DNA of 53,102 nucleotides. It comes from an uncultured Lachnospiraceae bacterium (lineage in GTDB: Bacteria > Bacillota > Clostridia > Lachnospirales > Lachnospiraceae). The notes beneath the pieces are model-generated. The model worked only from the letters and a program-made list of their open reading frames with translations, was not told the origin of the DNA and did not search any database. The position numbers and the translations under genes are program-made. Positions within the stretch are counted from its first letter, which is position 1; every line of letters begins with the position of its first letter. The stretch is taken from NCBI GenBank assembly GCA_900314085.1, contig OMTX01000178.1, positions 1 through 53,102 on the forward strand. The letters run 5' to 3'. Below are positions 9,429 through 18,007 of this stretch, one piece after another.

Positions 9429-9539
9429 GAAGTCCTTCATATTTCTGGCGTTGATGAGCTGGCAAAAGGAAAACCGGATTCAGTTTTTCTCACCCTGCAG
9501 TTCTCTGAAGTCCTTCATATTTCTGGCGTTGATCAGCTG
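9429..9539 (-). repeat. 33-bp direct duplication of the GT2 gene 3' end
   Basis: 9429-9461 and 9507-9539 are identical at 32 of 33 positions and start 78 bases (26 codons) apart. Both encode QLINARNMKDF in the same minus-strand frame. The inner copy is the true GT2 end (followed by RELQGEKN and stop). The outer copy, past the stop, continues as RGQYNDKN and stop, overlapping the gtrA ATG. Confidence 0.85.
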
Positions 9540-10433
9540 CATTTCGAAATCCTGCCGGTTCTTCCAGGTAATGGTCTGCAGAATGAGGCCGGCAAAGAGA
9601 GAGAGGAGGGCAGCGATGATGGTCAGTCCGCAGACAATCAGCGTAGGGAAGCGGGAGACGAGTCCGGTCCGGAAGTAGTCAGCAAGGACGGGAATCATGA
9701 AGCCGACGCCGAGGACAGCCAGGATCAGGGACAGCCAGCCGAAGTAGCGCATGGGACGATAGGTCCGGAAGAGGCGGAGAATGGTGCCGATGACCTTCAT
9801 GCCGTCGGATACCGTGTTCAGCTTGGAAACAGAGCCGGCCGGGCGGTCGCGGTACTCGATGACGACGTTTTCAATCGCCATATTCTTGTCCGCTGCGTGA
9901 ATGGACATTTCCGTCTCGATTTCGAAGCCCTTGGAAAGCACGGGGAAGGTCTTGACGAAGTTGTAGGAAAAGGCCCGGTAGCCGGTCATGATGTCCCGGA
10001 TGTTTACCTGGAAGAGGGAATTGATGGACCGACGGACGAAGGAGTTCCCGACATTGTGGAAGGGACGCTTGTTTTCTTCGAAATAGGTGGAGGACAGGCG
10101 GTCGCCGACCACCATGTCTGCGCCATGCTCAAGGATGGGAGCCACCATCTGCGGCGCTGCGTCAGCGGGGTAGGTATCGTCTCCGTCGGTCATGATGTAG
10201 CACTCGGCATCAATGTCCCGGAACATGCGGCGGATGACATTTCCCTTGCCCTGCATGTATTCGTGGCGGACGATGGCGCCGGCCTTCTCGGCAATTTCAG
10301 CCGTACCGTCCGTGGAATTGTTGTCGTAAACGTAGATGGTTGAGTCAGGAAGCGCGGCACGGAAGTCCTTGACGACTTTTTCGATAGTCACGGCCTCGTT
10401 GTAGCATGGTATCAGGACGGCGATGTGGTCCAT
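9480..10433 (-). CDS. DPM1/GtrB-type family 2 glycosyltransferase
   Basis: 317 residues. An N-terminal GT-A domain begins VLIPCYNEAVTIEKVVKDF and carries the nucleotide-sugar DXD-like TDGDDTYPA near residue 85. Two C-terminal membrane segments follow (about residues 230-290), the layout of GtrB-like polyprenyl-phosphate glycosyltransferases. The expected product is a polyprenyl-phosphate hexose, flipped by the downstream GtrA and used by a membrane transferase. AGGAGG lies 6 bases before the ATG, and a strong promoter with a leader of about 100 bases precedes it. The sugar donor cannot be read from sequence. Confidence 0.88.
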   Translation of the reverse strand: MDHIAVLIPCYNEAVTIEKVVKDFRAALPDSTIYVYDNNSTDGTAEIAEKAGAIVRHEYMQGKGNVIRRMFRDIDAECYIMTDGDDTYPADAAPQMVAPILEHGADMVVGDRLSSTYFEENKRPFHNVGNSFVRRSINSLFQVNIRDIMTGYRAFSYNFVKTFPVLSKGFEIETEMSIHAADKNMAIENVVIEYRDRPAGSVSKLNTVSDGMKVIGTILRLFRTYRPMRYFGWLSLILAVLGVGFMIPVLADYFRTGLVSRFPTLIVCGLTIIAALLSLFAGLILQTITWKNRQDFEMQLINARNMKDFRELQGEKN

Positions 10434-10539
10434 GAGTTCCTCCTAAAAAATATATGCTGCCCTTCGGGGATCCACTCCCGGATATTCAAAAAATCCGGCC
10501 GAATGGATCGAACGGGCAAATGAACATACAAGTAAATAA

Positions 10540-10568
10540 ATTATAAACTTCTTCACATCCGTTTTCAA
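10540..10568 (-). promoter_or_regulatory. Strong sigma-A promoter for GT2-gtrA
   Basis: Minus-strand TTGAAA (10563-10568) and TATAAT (10540-10545) are separated by 17 bases. Initiation near 10533 gives a leader of about 100 bases. The leader ends in AGGAGG; no known riboswitch was recognised in it. Confidence 0.75.
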
Positions 10569-10648
10569 CGGACAGTCCATCGGCTTTTCGGTATATACAG
10601 GAGACGGAAGATGATAGTTCACGGGTACCGTCGGGACTGCAAAGCAGG

Positions 10649-11731
10649 TCAATCTGCGGCTGCTTTTTTCTCTGCGAAGATCCTGCCAAACAGGTACTTT
10701 TCGAGGACCTCCATGGAAAAGACGGAAACTGCCAGAATCAGAATCATCATTCCGATCGTGAAGGGAATGGAATTCCAATCTACGGAAATCTTCCCGAGCG
10801 ATGCCAGGGGATAGACGATGTAGATGATCGGGTGATGCCAGATATAGACAGAGTTTGAGAGCTTCCCGGTGTAATGGAAGAATCTGCCGATATAGGGAAC
10901 CTTTGAGATGTCTGCAAAGGTCATGACATAAATGAGCGGAAGCCACAGACTGTAGGTGAAGATTTCATTGAAGCGGGCAGTCATCAAGGGGGTGCGGATC
11001 ATGCAGACGGTCCAGATCATGGCGCCTATGGCAATGGCGACGAAGACTTTTTTCAGGCGGGGATGCTCCTCCAGCCAGGTGAAGATTTCAGCCAGCAGAA
11101 CACCGGCGAAGAAGCAGTATAGGCCGCGGCCGTTGACATTGATGGTTCCCCAGAATTCAGTTCCTTCGCGCAGGACGATGAAGAGGCCGGCTCCGGACAG
11201 AAGGGCGGAAGCGAGAACAGTCACAATCCGGGAAAAATTTCCCAGGAAAAAGGCGAAGACGAAATAGACGATGTACATCTGCAGCAGGATATCGATGTAC
11301 CAGAGGGCGGAGTTGTAGGGAAAGGCATAGTCAAAGCCGTATCCTGTGCGGATGCAGAAAAGGTCCAGCAGGATATTCCGCCAGGTGGGCATCTCATCCA
11401 TGCCGGCCTTCCATACGAGGTACTGCTTCAGAACCGTCGGCAGGAGGGTGATGGCGGAGAAGACGAAAAAGCGGATATAATGCTTTTTGAAGAAGTCAAA
11501 GAAACGAACTTCTCCTGCCGGAATCCGTTTCCGGTAGCCCGAAGCCAGGCAGAAACCGGACAGGACAAAGAAGAAGCTGACGCCCATGACGCCGCCGTGA
11601 AGGACAAGGGGCCAGAGGGCGGAATCGGGACCGATCAGGTTCCATCCCATGATGGAGAAAAAGTGGTGGATGACAATCAGCGCGCAGAACAGTGTCCGCA
11701 GGATGTCAAAGCCGCTGTAGAATTTTTTCAT
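10649..11731 (-). CDS. Acyltransferase 3 family membrane protein
   Basis: 360 residues with about ten hydrophobic segments. The N-terminal FDILRTLFCALIVIHHF motif has the His of the acyltransferase 3 (OafA/NodX) family; such enzymes O-acylate cell-surface glycans. The start at ATG 11731 is chosen because GGAGGA precedes it by 4 bases and the family normally starts a few residues before the IDxLR-like motif; an ATG at 11752 lacks a binding site. It has its own promoter and lies upstream of, but separated by a second promoter from, the GT2-gtrA pair. It probably decorates the same or a related surface polymer. Confidence 0.85.
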   Translation of the reverse strand: MKKFYSGFDILRTLFCALIVIHHFFSIMGWNLIGPDSALWPLVLHGGVMGVSFFFVLSGFCLASGYRKRIPAGEVRFFDFFKKHYIRFFVFSAITLLPTVLKQYLVWKAGMDEMPTWRNILLDLFCIRTGYGFDYAFPYNSALWYIDILLQMYIVYFVFAFFLGNFSRIVTVLASALLSGAGLFIVLREGTEFWGTINVNGRGLYCFFAGVLLAEIFTWLEEHPRLKKVFVAIAIGAMIWTVCMIRTPLMTARFNEIFTYSLWLPLIYVMTFADISKVPYIGRFFHYTGKLSNSVYIWHHPIIYIVYPLASLGKISVDWNSIPFTIGMMILILAVSVFSMEVLEKYLFGRIFAEKKAAAD

Positions 11732-11775
11732 GATGTCCTCCCTGTCCGGCATCTTCCGGGAAAAATGCTATGGAG

Positions 11776-11804
11776 ATTATAATTGAGGAAGGGTACAATG
11801 TCCA
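11776..11804 (-). promoter_or_regulatory. Promoter for the acyltransferase gene
   Basis: Minus-strand TGGACA (11799-11804) and TATAAT (11776-11781) are 17 bases apart. The -10 lies in the self-complementary ATTATAAT, which could also serve as a -10 for the plus strand toward folC, though no good plus-strand -35 was seen. Confidence 0.65.
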
Positions 11805-11924
11805 GAAAGCGGCAGCGCGTTTTCTGAGGGCACGGTGATCCTTTGCGGCTGCCTTTCATCCTCCGGGAGGATACAGAGAGGCGCTCATTTGCTGCCTGCT
11901 GACAAGATGGGAAAGGGGTTTTTC

Positions 11925-13895
11925 GTGACTTACGAAGAAGCAATCGCCTATATCGAAACACAGGGCTGGTCGAAAACCAGGCTCGGACTGGAACGCACAC
12001 GGGAACTCTTAAGACGGCTGGGTGATCCCCAGAGGAAACTGAAATTCGTCCATGTCGCCGGTTCGAACGGCAAGGGCTCGTGTTGCTGCTTCACGGCGTC
12101 TGTCCTGCAGGCAGCAGGCTTTGTGACCGGGCTCTATATCTCCCCCCAGCTCGTGGACTTCTGCGAGCGGATTTCCGTGAACGGGAAACGAATCAGCCAT
12201 TCGGAACTGGCCGGAATGACAGAACGGGTGGCGGCCGAAGCCGATGCGATGGCCGATCACCCTTCCCAGTTTGAAATTTCAACGGCAATCGCCATGCTCT
12301 ATTTTCAGGCAAAGGCCTGCGATATCGTCGTCCTTGAAGTCGGCATGGGCGGCCGCCTCGATTCGACGAATGTCATTGACGCGCCGGAAGTGGCGGCCAT
12401 CATGAACATCGGTCTCGAGCATACGGAATACCTGGGAGATACCTTGGCAAAAATCGCAGGGGAGAAGGCCGGCATCATCAAGCCCGGCTGCAGCTGCGTG
12501 TCCTATGCGGGCGATCCCGAGGCTTTGCAGGTCATAGAGGACGTATGTCATCGGAATAATGTACCGCTCCGGATTGCTGATTTCGAAAGCCTTTCTCCCA
12601 TATCCGCCTCCTTCAAAGGTCAGAAATTTTCCTATAAAGGAAAAGAGTACTTCATTCCCCTTCCCGGTGCGCATCAGCTCCGAAATGCAGCCGTCGTCCT
12701 GGAAATCATGGAAACACTGAGGGAGCGGGGCTTTGCAGTATCTGACGATGCCGTCCGCGCAGGGCTTGCAGCAGCTTCCTGGCCTGCCCGGGGAGAACTT
12801 CTTTCGGAAGAACCCTTCTTCCTTCTCGACGGCGGTCACAATCCCCAGTGCGCGCAGGTACTCGCCGATATGCTGCAGGCGTATCTGCCGGGAGAACAGG
12901 TCGTCTTTCTGATCGGTCTGCTCCGGGACAAGGATCGGAAGGCCATCATCAATACAATCGCTCCCTATGCCGTGTCCTTCGTCTGCCTGACGCCGGAGAA
13001 TTCACGGGCCATGCCCGCAGAGGAGCTTGCTGCAGAAATCCGGGAGGAGACCGGGAAGAGCGCTGTCGCCTGCGGAGACATTGCCTCCGGAATCGGTCTC
13101 GCCCTGGGGACGGACGATCCTGTCGTCGCCTTTGGTTCTCTCTATCTGGCAGGCTATATCCGGCAGGCTTTCCCGGCAGCCCTGAAGAAGCACCTCAGAA
13201 AGCGGTGCGTGGAAGCCCGTCGGGATCTGCTTCCGTCGGAACTTGCAGAGAAGAGCCACGAAATCTGTATGACATTGGAAGCCCTTGATACCGTGAAAAA
13301 AGCCTCCTGTGTCTTTTCCTATCTGGCTGCCCCGGATGAAGTCGACCTGCGTGAATTCAACGCCTGGGCGGCGGCACAGGGAAAGAAGGTCTGCTATCCG
13401 GTCTGCAGCGTGGAGGAGGCACTTTCAGACAATGACAGCAAAACGGTGCAGGAGGCGGCTCCGGGCAGCGATGGCAAAAAGGTGAAAGATGCGGCCTCAG
13501 GCAACGATAGTAAACCGGCTGAAGAGGAGAGCCCGATTCGTGAGCACTGCAAGAGCCTGAAAGGCAAGCGCATCATGGATGCCTATGTGCCTGAGAACCC
13601 TGACGCAATCGAACAGGGGCCGTTCGGTATATGGTCTCCGATCGTTTCCAGGTCGGAGAAGGTCAACCCGGAAGAGATCGACCTCATCATCCTTCCCTGT
13701 GTCGGCTTCGACGCGGGTGGCGGGCGGCTGGGACATGGCGCCGGCTACTATGACCGCTATCTCAAGAGGACGCCTCAAGCGGACACCGTGCTCGTCGCCT
13801 TCGAAGCCCAGCGGCTTCCCCAATGCCCGATGGATGCGCACGACATGCCGGTCGCGCAGGTCATCACGGAAGCCGGAAGCTCCGGGAAAGCATGA
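11925..13895 (+). CDS. folC-ygfA: Fusion of folylpolyglutamate/dihydrofolate synthase and 5-formyl-THF cyclo-ligase
   Basis: 656 residues with two enzymes in one chain. Residues about 1-415 are FolC: P-loop HVAGSNGKGSCC, FEISTAIAMLYF, EVGMGGRLDSTN and DGGHNPQC. It adds glutamate to folates and possibly to dihydropteroate. Residues about 420-656 are a 5-formyl-THF cyclo-ligase (MTHFS): KKHLRKRCVEARRDL, then GFDAGGGRLGHGAGYYDRYL near the end. The cyclo-ligase half carries a hydrophilic insertion of about 45 residues with three imperfect NDSK/SDGKK repeats (bases about 13425-13560) where relatives have a short loop. Upstream in-frame ATGs exist at 11835 and 11907. GTG 11925 is chosen because GGAAAGGGG lies 7 bases before it and VTYEEAIAYI matches FolC N-termini. 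It complements the fhs-fchA-folD block. Confidence 0.88.
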   Translation: MTYEEAIAYIETQGWSKTRLGLERTRELLRRLGDPQRKLKFVHVAGSNGKGSCCCFTASVLQAAGFVTGLYISPQLVDFCERISVNGKRISHSELAGMTERVAAEADAMADHPSQFEISTAIAMLYFQAKACDIVVLEVGMGGRLDSTNVIDAPEVAAIMNIGLEHTEYLGDTLAKIAGEKAGIIKPGCSCVSYAGDPEALQVIEDVCHRNNVPLRIADFESLSPISASFKGQKFSYKGKEYFIPLPGAHQLRNAAVVLEIMETLRERGFAVSDDAVRAGLAAASWPARGELLSEEPFFLLDGGHNPQCAQVLADMLQAYLPGEQVVFLIGLLRDKDRKAIINTIAPYAVSFVCLTPENSRAMPAEELAAEIREETGKSAVACGDIASGIGLALGTDDPVVAFGSLYLAGYIRQAFPAALKKHLRKRCVEARRDLLPSELAEKSHEICMTLEALDTVKKASCVFSYLAAPDEVDLREFNAWAAAQGKKVCYPVCSVEEALSDNDSKTVQEAAPGSDGKKVKDAASGNDSKPAEEESPIREHCKSLKGKRIMDAYVPENPDAIEQGPFGIWSPIVSRSEKVNPEEIDLIILPCVGFDAGGGRLGHGAGYYDRYLKRTPQADTVLVAFEAQRLPQCPMDAHDMPVAQVITEAGSSGKA

Positions 13896-13917
13896 GGATT
13901 TGATACACATGACAATA

Positions 13918-13929
13918 GAACAAAAGTTC
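13918..13929. promoter_or_regulatory. Candidate LexA (SOS) box, distal
   Basis: GAACAAAAGTTC has the GAAC-N4-GTTC arms of the Gram-positive Cheo box, with G after but A before the arms. It lies 24 bases after the folC-ygfA stop codon and about 60 bases upstream of the promoter at 13990, so its target is unclear. Confidence 0.5.
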
Positions 13930-13989
13930 GAATTTGTCAAGTGATATTTTTACCAGGACGAAAAACGTAATATTTTCTTAATTATTTCA

Positions 13990-14018
13990 TTGACAAATGC
14001 AGGTTCCTTTCATATACT
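13990..14018 (+). promoter_or_regulatory. Near-consensus sigma-A promoter upstream of recA
   Basis: TTGACA (13990-13995) and TATACT (14013-14018) have a 17-base spacer. It would start transcription near 14025, either as a second recA promoter or for a short transcript across 14030-14182. Confidence 0.6.
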
Positions 14019-14029
14019 ATCCGTGGCAG

Positions 14030-14182
14030 ATGGGATTTCTATTGGCAATTCTTTTGTTCTTGCTTTTCTTTCCCAATCCGGACGGATTTCCAAGGAATAC
14101 GAACAGATTTTCTAGAAAATTCGATTTTGTTCTTGACAGGAGAGAACAGGAGGATTATCATACAATCAGTTCCGAACAATAG
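14030..14182 (+). CDS. Doubtful small hydrophobic ORF between SOS boxes
   Basis: 50 codons starting [17 protein letters not shown], with a short hydrophobic N-terminus then a charged tail. ATG 14030 lies only about 5 bases after the predicted transcription start at 14025, and there is no ribosome binding site, so any translation would be leaderless. Its end overlaps the recA promoter and SOS box. Small membrane proteins are common SOS products, but nothing beyond position and hydrophobicity supports this one. It may be chance. Confidence 0.15.
   Translation: MGFLLAILLFLLFFPNPDGFPRNTNRFSRKFDFVLDRREQEDYHTISSEQ
14133..14161 (+). promoter_or_regulatory. recA promoter
   Basis: TTGACA (14133-14138) and TATCAT (14156-14161) are separated by 17 bases. 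The predicted start near 14167 places the SOS box at 14173-14186 just downstream, where LexA would block initiation or escape. Confidence 0.8.
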
Positions 14183-14186
14183 TTCG
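14173..14186. promoter_or_regulatory. LexA (SOS/Cheo) box of recA
   Basis: CGAACAATAGTTCG is a perfect CGAAC-N4-GTTCG match to the Firmicutes SOS operator. It lies 18 bases before the recA start codon, immediately after the recA promoter. Confidence 0.88.
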
Positions 14187-14204
14187 AGAAGAAAGGAGCT
14201 CATT

Positions 14205-15338
14205 TTGGCAGCTACAGTTGACAAGGCGGAAAAACTCAAGGCGCTGGACGCCGCGATTTCACAGATAGAGAAGCAGTACGGACAGGGTTCCGTCATGAAG
14301 CTCGGTGACGAGGGTTCCCGGATGAAGGTCGAGACTTCCCCGACCGGCTCCATCAGCCTGGATATTGCCTTAGGCCAGGGCGGCTTGCCCAAGGGGCGTA
14401 TTATAGAGATCTACGGCCCTGAGTCTTCCGGAAAGACGACGGTTGCCCTGCATGCAGTTGCAGAGGTGCAGAAGCGGGGCGGCATCGCCGGTTTCATTGA
14501 TGCAGAGCATGCCCTGGATCCCGTCTATGCCAAGCATATTGGCGTAGATATTGACAATCTTTACATTTCCCAGCCGGACAATGGCGAGCAGGCGCTCGAA
14601 ATCGCAGAGACCATGGTCCGGTCCGGCGCTGTTGACATCATCATCATTGATTCCGTTGCTGCCCTCGTTCCCAAGGCCGAAATTGACGGGGAGATGGGTG
14701 ACGTACAGGTCGGCCTGCAGGCCCGCCTCATGTCAAAGGCCCTGCGGAAACTGACTGCCGTTATTTCGAAGTCGAACTGCATCGTGATTTTCATCAACCA
14801 GCTCCGTGAGAAGGTTGGCGTCATGTTTGGAAATCCCGAGACGACGACCGGCGGCCGGGCGCTGAAGTTCTATTCCTCCGTCCGTCTGGATGTCCGCCGC
14901 ATTGAGTCCATCAAGTCCCAGGGAGAGGTCATCGGAAACCGGACGCGAATCAAAGTTGTGAAAAACAAAATTGCGCCGCCCTTCAAGGAAGCCGAGTTCG
15001 ACATCATGTTCGGCAAGGGCATTTCCCGCGAAGGCGACATTCTAGACGTTGCGGCAAACCTTGACCTGATTCAGAAATCCGGTGCCTGGTTTGCCTACAA
15101 TGGGGAAAAGATCGGCCAGGGACGCGAAAACGCCAAGGCGTATCTGGCAGAGCACCCGGACCTGATGATGACCCTTGATGCCCAGATCCGTGACCACTAT
15201 GGTCTTCCTGCCGATCCGGCGAGTGAGGCTGCCGCAAAGGAAGCCGGGAAGAAAGCTGCCGGGGCGAAGGATGAGAAAGCTGCTGCTCCTGCGGATGCAG
15301 AGGAAGCCAAGGCTGCCGGCGACAAGGCAAAGAAATGA
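14205..15338 (+). CDS. recA: RecA recombinase
   Basis: 377 residues. It catalyses homologous pairing and strand exchange and stimulates LexA self-cleavage. Walker [10 protein letters not shown] is near residue 70. The Walker B region [18 protein letters not shown], loop L1 and loop L2 ([22 protein letters not shown]) are intact. The start is TTG 14205, set by AAAGGAG at 14192-14198 with a 6-base spacer; an ATG at 14127 would run through the promoter and SOS box. The C-terminus has a long Ala/Lys-rich tail ending DKAKK, as often seen. Three copies of an 18-base repeat follow the stop codon. recX lies 102 bases downstream. Confidence 0.96.
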   Translation: MAATVDKAEKLKALDAAISQIEKQYGQGSVMKLGDEGSRMKVETSPTGSISLDIALGQGGLPKGRIIEIYGPESSGKTTVALHAVAEVQKRGGIAGFIDAEHALDPVYAKHIGVDIDNLYISQPDNGEQALEIAETMVRSGAVDIIIIDSVAALVPKAEIDGEMGDVQVGLQARLMSKALRKLTAVISKSNCIVIFINQLREKVGVMFGNPETTTGGRALKFYSSVRLDVRRIESIKSQGEVIGNRTRIKVVKNKIAPPFKEAEFDIMFGKGISREGDILDVAANLDLIQKSGAWFAYNGEKIGQGRENAKAYLAEHPDLMMTLDAQIRDHYGLPADPASEAAAKEAGKKAAGAKDEKAAAPADAEEAKAAGDKAKK

Positions 15339-15342
15339 TGGC

Positions 15343-15396
15343 AGGCGGGCAGCTGCTTGCAGGCGGGCAGCTACTTGCAGGCGGGCAGTTGCTTAC
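15343..15396 (+). repeat. Three tandem 18-bp repeats just after recA
   Basis: Units at 15343-15360, 15361-15378 and 15379-15396, consensus AGGCGGGCAGCTGCTTGC, differ by one to three bases, with a partial fourth unit after. They begin 4 bases after the recA stop codon. The period is a whole number of codons, so this may be slippage-derived. Confidence 0.85.
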
Positions 15397-15439
15397 AGGC
15401 GTTTGCGGTTGCGGATATATTCTATAGGTGGAAGAGACG

Positions 15440-16030
15440 ATGGAAGTTCTTTCTGTTGAACCTTCCGGCAGAAATGGAAAAATCAGGGTTGTCTTCGGAA
15501 ACGGGACAACCCTTTTTCTGTACAAGTCGGAAGTGAAAAAATACGACCTGAAAGAAGGGGCGGTTGACGATTCCGTCTACGACAGCATCATTGAGGACAC
15601 GATTCGCCCCCGCTGCCGGACGCGGGCCCTGCATTTGATTTCAAAGGTGGACCGGACCGAGAGCGATGTGCGGCAGAAGCTCACGGAGGGAGGTTACCCG
15701 GAAGATATCATCGATGACACGATGGCCTTCATGCGGGAGTATCATTACGTCGATGACCTGGAATACGCGAAGGCCTATTTCCGTACCTACGGAGATACGA
15801 AATCCCTGAAGGTGATTGCACAGAAACTCATGGAAAAAGGACTTTCGAAGGAGACCATCCGACAGGCCTGTGAGGAGGCCTATACGGGCTCCGAAGAGGA
15901 CCTGATCCGCAGCCTGCTTGAAAAGCGCCACTACAACCCGGAGACGGCCGACCGGAAGGAGCGGGAGAAAACGGCGCGCTTCCTCATGGGAAAGGGATTT
16001 TCCTACGACAGCTTTTCGGCCTTCCTCTGA
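15440..16030 (+). CDS. recX: RecX regulatory protein
   Basis: 196 residues of three-helix RecX repeats: ALHLISKVDRTESDVRQKLTEGGY, then YVDDLEYAKAYFRTYGDTKSLKVIAQKLMEKGLS and a third repeat ending in the C-terminal FLMGKGFSYDSF. RecX binds RecA filaments and limits their activity. Position directly after recA supports the call. ATG 15440 is preferred (AGGTGGAAG about 9 bases upstream) over an in-frame GTG at 15428, which lacks a binding site. It lies 102 bases after recA with no terminator, so it is probably SOS-induced by read-through. Confidence 0.9.
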   Translation: MEVLSVEPSGRNGKIRVVFGNGTTLFLYKSEVKKYDLKEGAVDDSVYDSIIEDTIRPRCRTRALHLISKVDRTESDVRQKLTEGGYPEDIIDDTMAFMREYHYVDDLEYAKAYFRTYGDTKSLKVIAQKLMEKGLSKETIRQACEEAYTGSEEDLIRSLLEKRHYNPETADRKEREKTARFLMGKGFSYDSFSAFL

Positions 16031-16171
16031 GTCCGTATATTCCTGTCCCTTTTTCATGTCAGAATATATTTTTTTCTGCCTTGCCTGTCCGTCGTTCCGC
16101 CTGTCTTGCTTTTTCCGCGGGTACTTCTATACAGGAGCCTTATATTTCTTTTATTTCTATTGTACTTTTCG

Positions 16172-16200
16172 TTGCATTTTTTTGCACAAAACGTTACAAT
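16172..16200 (+). promoter_or_regulatory. Promoter for rny
   Basis: TTGCAT (16172-16177) and TACAAT (16195-16200) have a 17-base spacer in an AT-rich stretch of about 230 bases between recX and rny. The predicted leader is about 75 bases. Nothing else is recognisable in this gap. Confidence 0.65.
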
Positions 16201-16282
16201 TGACCTGTTGTAATTATGACCGTTTCACGTTTTTTCATATATTACAATAGGATTCATACAATTGAATAAAGGAGGTGCTCCT

Positions 16283-17830
16283 GTGCTAGGAATCATTATC
16301 GCCATTGTGGTTACTCTGGTGATAGCTGTTCCGGTCACTCTTGCCGTTTCGGGTTCCATCCGCGCAAAAGAGGATGAGAAGAAGAAAGACACAGCAGCAG
16401 AGCAGGCCCGCCAGATCATCGACAAAGCTGTGAAAGAAGCCGAGGAGAAGAAGCGGGAAGCGATGCTGGAGGTCAAGGAAGAGTCGATCAAGGCGAAGAA
16501 CGATCTCGACAAGGAGATTCGCGAGCGCAGGGCGGAAGTTGCCAAATCCGAGAATCGGGTTGCCCAGAAGGAAGAAAACCTGGACAAGAAGCTCGATGCT
16601 GTGGAACGCAGGGAACAGGGACTTACCGCTCGTGAAGGACAGCTGAAGAAGCAGAAAACCGAAGTGGACGAGCTCAGCAAGCAGCGTGTACAGGAACTGG
16701 AACGAATTTCCGGTTTGACCTCCGAACAGGCAAAGGATTTCTTACTCAAGACCGTTGAAGAAGATGCCAAGCAGGATTCCGCGAAGATTATCAAGGAGTC
16801 CATTGCAAGGGCGAAGGAAGAGGCGGACAAGAAGGCCAAGGACATCGTGGTATCGGCAATTCAGAGATGTGCTGCCGACCATGTGGCAGAATCCACGATT
16901 TCCGTGGTTCAGCTGCCCAGCGATGACATGAAGGGCCGGATTATCGGTCGAGAGGGCCGCAATATCCGCACCCTCGAGAACCTCACCGGTGTGGAGCTCA
17001 TCATTGACGATACACCGGAAGCCGTCGTCCTTTCCGCCTTCGATCCCGTGAGAAGAGAAGTGGCCCGGGTGGCCCTTGAGAAGCTCATCGTGGATGGCCG
17101 GATTCATCCGGCCCGCATCGAAGAGATGGTCGAAAAAGCAAAACGGGAAGTAGACAATTCCATCCGTGAGGCCGGTGAAGCCGCCACCCTTGAGGTAGGC
17201 GTGCAGGGCCTTGATCCGGAAGAGGTGAAACTTCTGGGTCGGATGAAGTACCGGACTTCCTACGGGCAGAACGCCCTCAAGCATTCTATGGAAGTGGCCT
17301 GGCTGTCCGGCCTTCTCGCAGGAGAGGTTGGAGAGAATGTCCGCGTGGCAAAGCGCGCAGGGCTGCTTCATGATATCGGAAAAGCTGTGGATCACGAGCG
17401 GGAGGGTTCCCACGTCCAGCTCGGTGTGGAGATCTGCAAGAAGTACAAGGAAAATCCCGTCATTGTCAATGCGGTAGCCGCCCACCATGGTGACACGGAC
17501 CCCGAGTCCCTGATTGCCGTTCTGGTGCAGGCAGCAGATACCATCAGTGCTGCCCGGCCCGGTGCCCGCAGAGAGACGCTGGATGCCTATACCCAGAGAC
17601 TTTCCCAGCTTGAAGAGATTACAAATGAATTCAAAGGTGTTGAGAAATCCTATGCCATTCAGGCAGGCCGCGAAGTTCGTGTCATGGTAGTTCCTGAGCA
17701 GGTATCTGATGCCGATATGGTGATTCTCGCCCGCGATATTTCCAAACGTATCGAGGACGAGCTCCAGTATCCCGGTCAGATCAAAGTCAATGTCATCAGA
17801 GAATCCAGAGTTACGGATTACGCAAAATAA
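16283..17830 (+). CDS. rny: Ribonuclease Y
   Basis: 515 residues. A membrane-anchored endoribonuclease that starts decay of many mRNAs in Firmicutes. It has an N-terminal transmembrane helix (about 1-22), a long charged coiled coil (about 30-190), a KH domain with [17 protein letters not shown], and an HD domain with [12 protein letters not shown] and the later HHGD. The C-terminus ([12 protein letters not shown] ... [12 protein letters not shown]) is typical. The start is GTG 16283, set by AAAGGAGG at 16268-16275 with a 7-base spacer; an in-frame TTG at 16262 lies upstream of that site. Confidence 0.96.
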   Translation: MLGIIIAIVVTLVIAVPVTLAVSGSIRAKEDEKKKDTAAEQARQIIDKAVKEAEEKKREAMLEVKEESIKAKNDLDKEIRERRAEVAKSENRVAQKEENLDKKLDAVERREQGLTAREGQLKKQKTEVDELSKQRVQELERISGLTSEQAKDFLLKTVEEDAKQDSAKIIKESIARAKEEADKKAKDIVVSAIQRCAADHVAESTISVVQLPSDDMKGRIIGREGRNIRTLENLTGVELIIDDTPEAVVLSAFDPVRREVARVALEKLIVDGRIHPARIEEMVEKAKREVDNSIREAGEAATLEVGVQGLDPEEVKLLGRMKYRTSYGQNALKHSMEVAWLSGLLAGEVGENVRVAKRAGLLHDIGKAVDHEREGSHVQLGVEICKKYKENPVIVNAVAAHHGDTDPESLIAVLVQAADTISAARPGARRETLDAYTQRLSQLEEITNEFKGVEKSYAIQAGREVRVMVVPEQVSDADMVILARDISKRIEDELQYPGQIKVNVIRESRVTDYAK

Positions 17831-17842
17831 GCTGAGCTCATG

Positions 17843-17880
17843 TGCTCCGCAGATGGAAATCATCTGCGGAGCATTTTCTA
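17843..17880 (+). terminator. Intrinsic terminator after rny
   Basis: A perfect 13-bp stem, TGCTCCGCAGATG with CATCTGCGGAGCA, and a GAAAT loop are followed by TTTTCTAT. It begins 12 bases after the rny stop codon. Confidence 0.9.
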
Positions 17881-18007
17881 TATCCCCCTCCTTTGCTGCA
17901 GGTACAGGGCGCTTTTGCGGAACCCGGAATGGACAGATACAAAAGACGTAAAAAGCGCCGGCCGTGAAGACGGGTATTTTTGGAAACCTTTTTTCAGGAG
18001 GTACGCA

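Larger units (their letters stand above)
13896..14204. other. 309-base regulatory region upstream of recA
   Basis: Contains an SOS-like box (13918-13929), a consensus promoter (13990-14018), a doubtful 50-codon hydrophobic ORF (14030-14182), the recA promoter (14133-14161), a second, canonical SOS box (14173-14186) and the recA ribosome binding site (14192-14198). It is AT-rich compared with the flanking genes. No terminator for the upstream fusion gene was found. Confidence 0.7.

Noticed and set aside
9234..10343. A 369-codon open frame on the plus strand opposite the GT2 and gtrA genes
   Set aside because: It is antisense to clearly conserved genes, has unnatural composition and no ribosome binding site; a shadow of codon bias.
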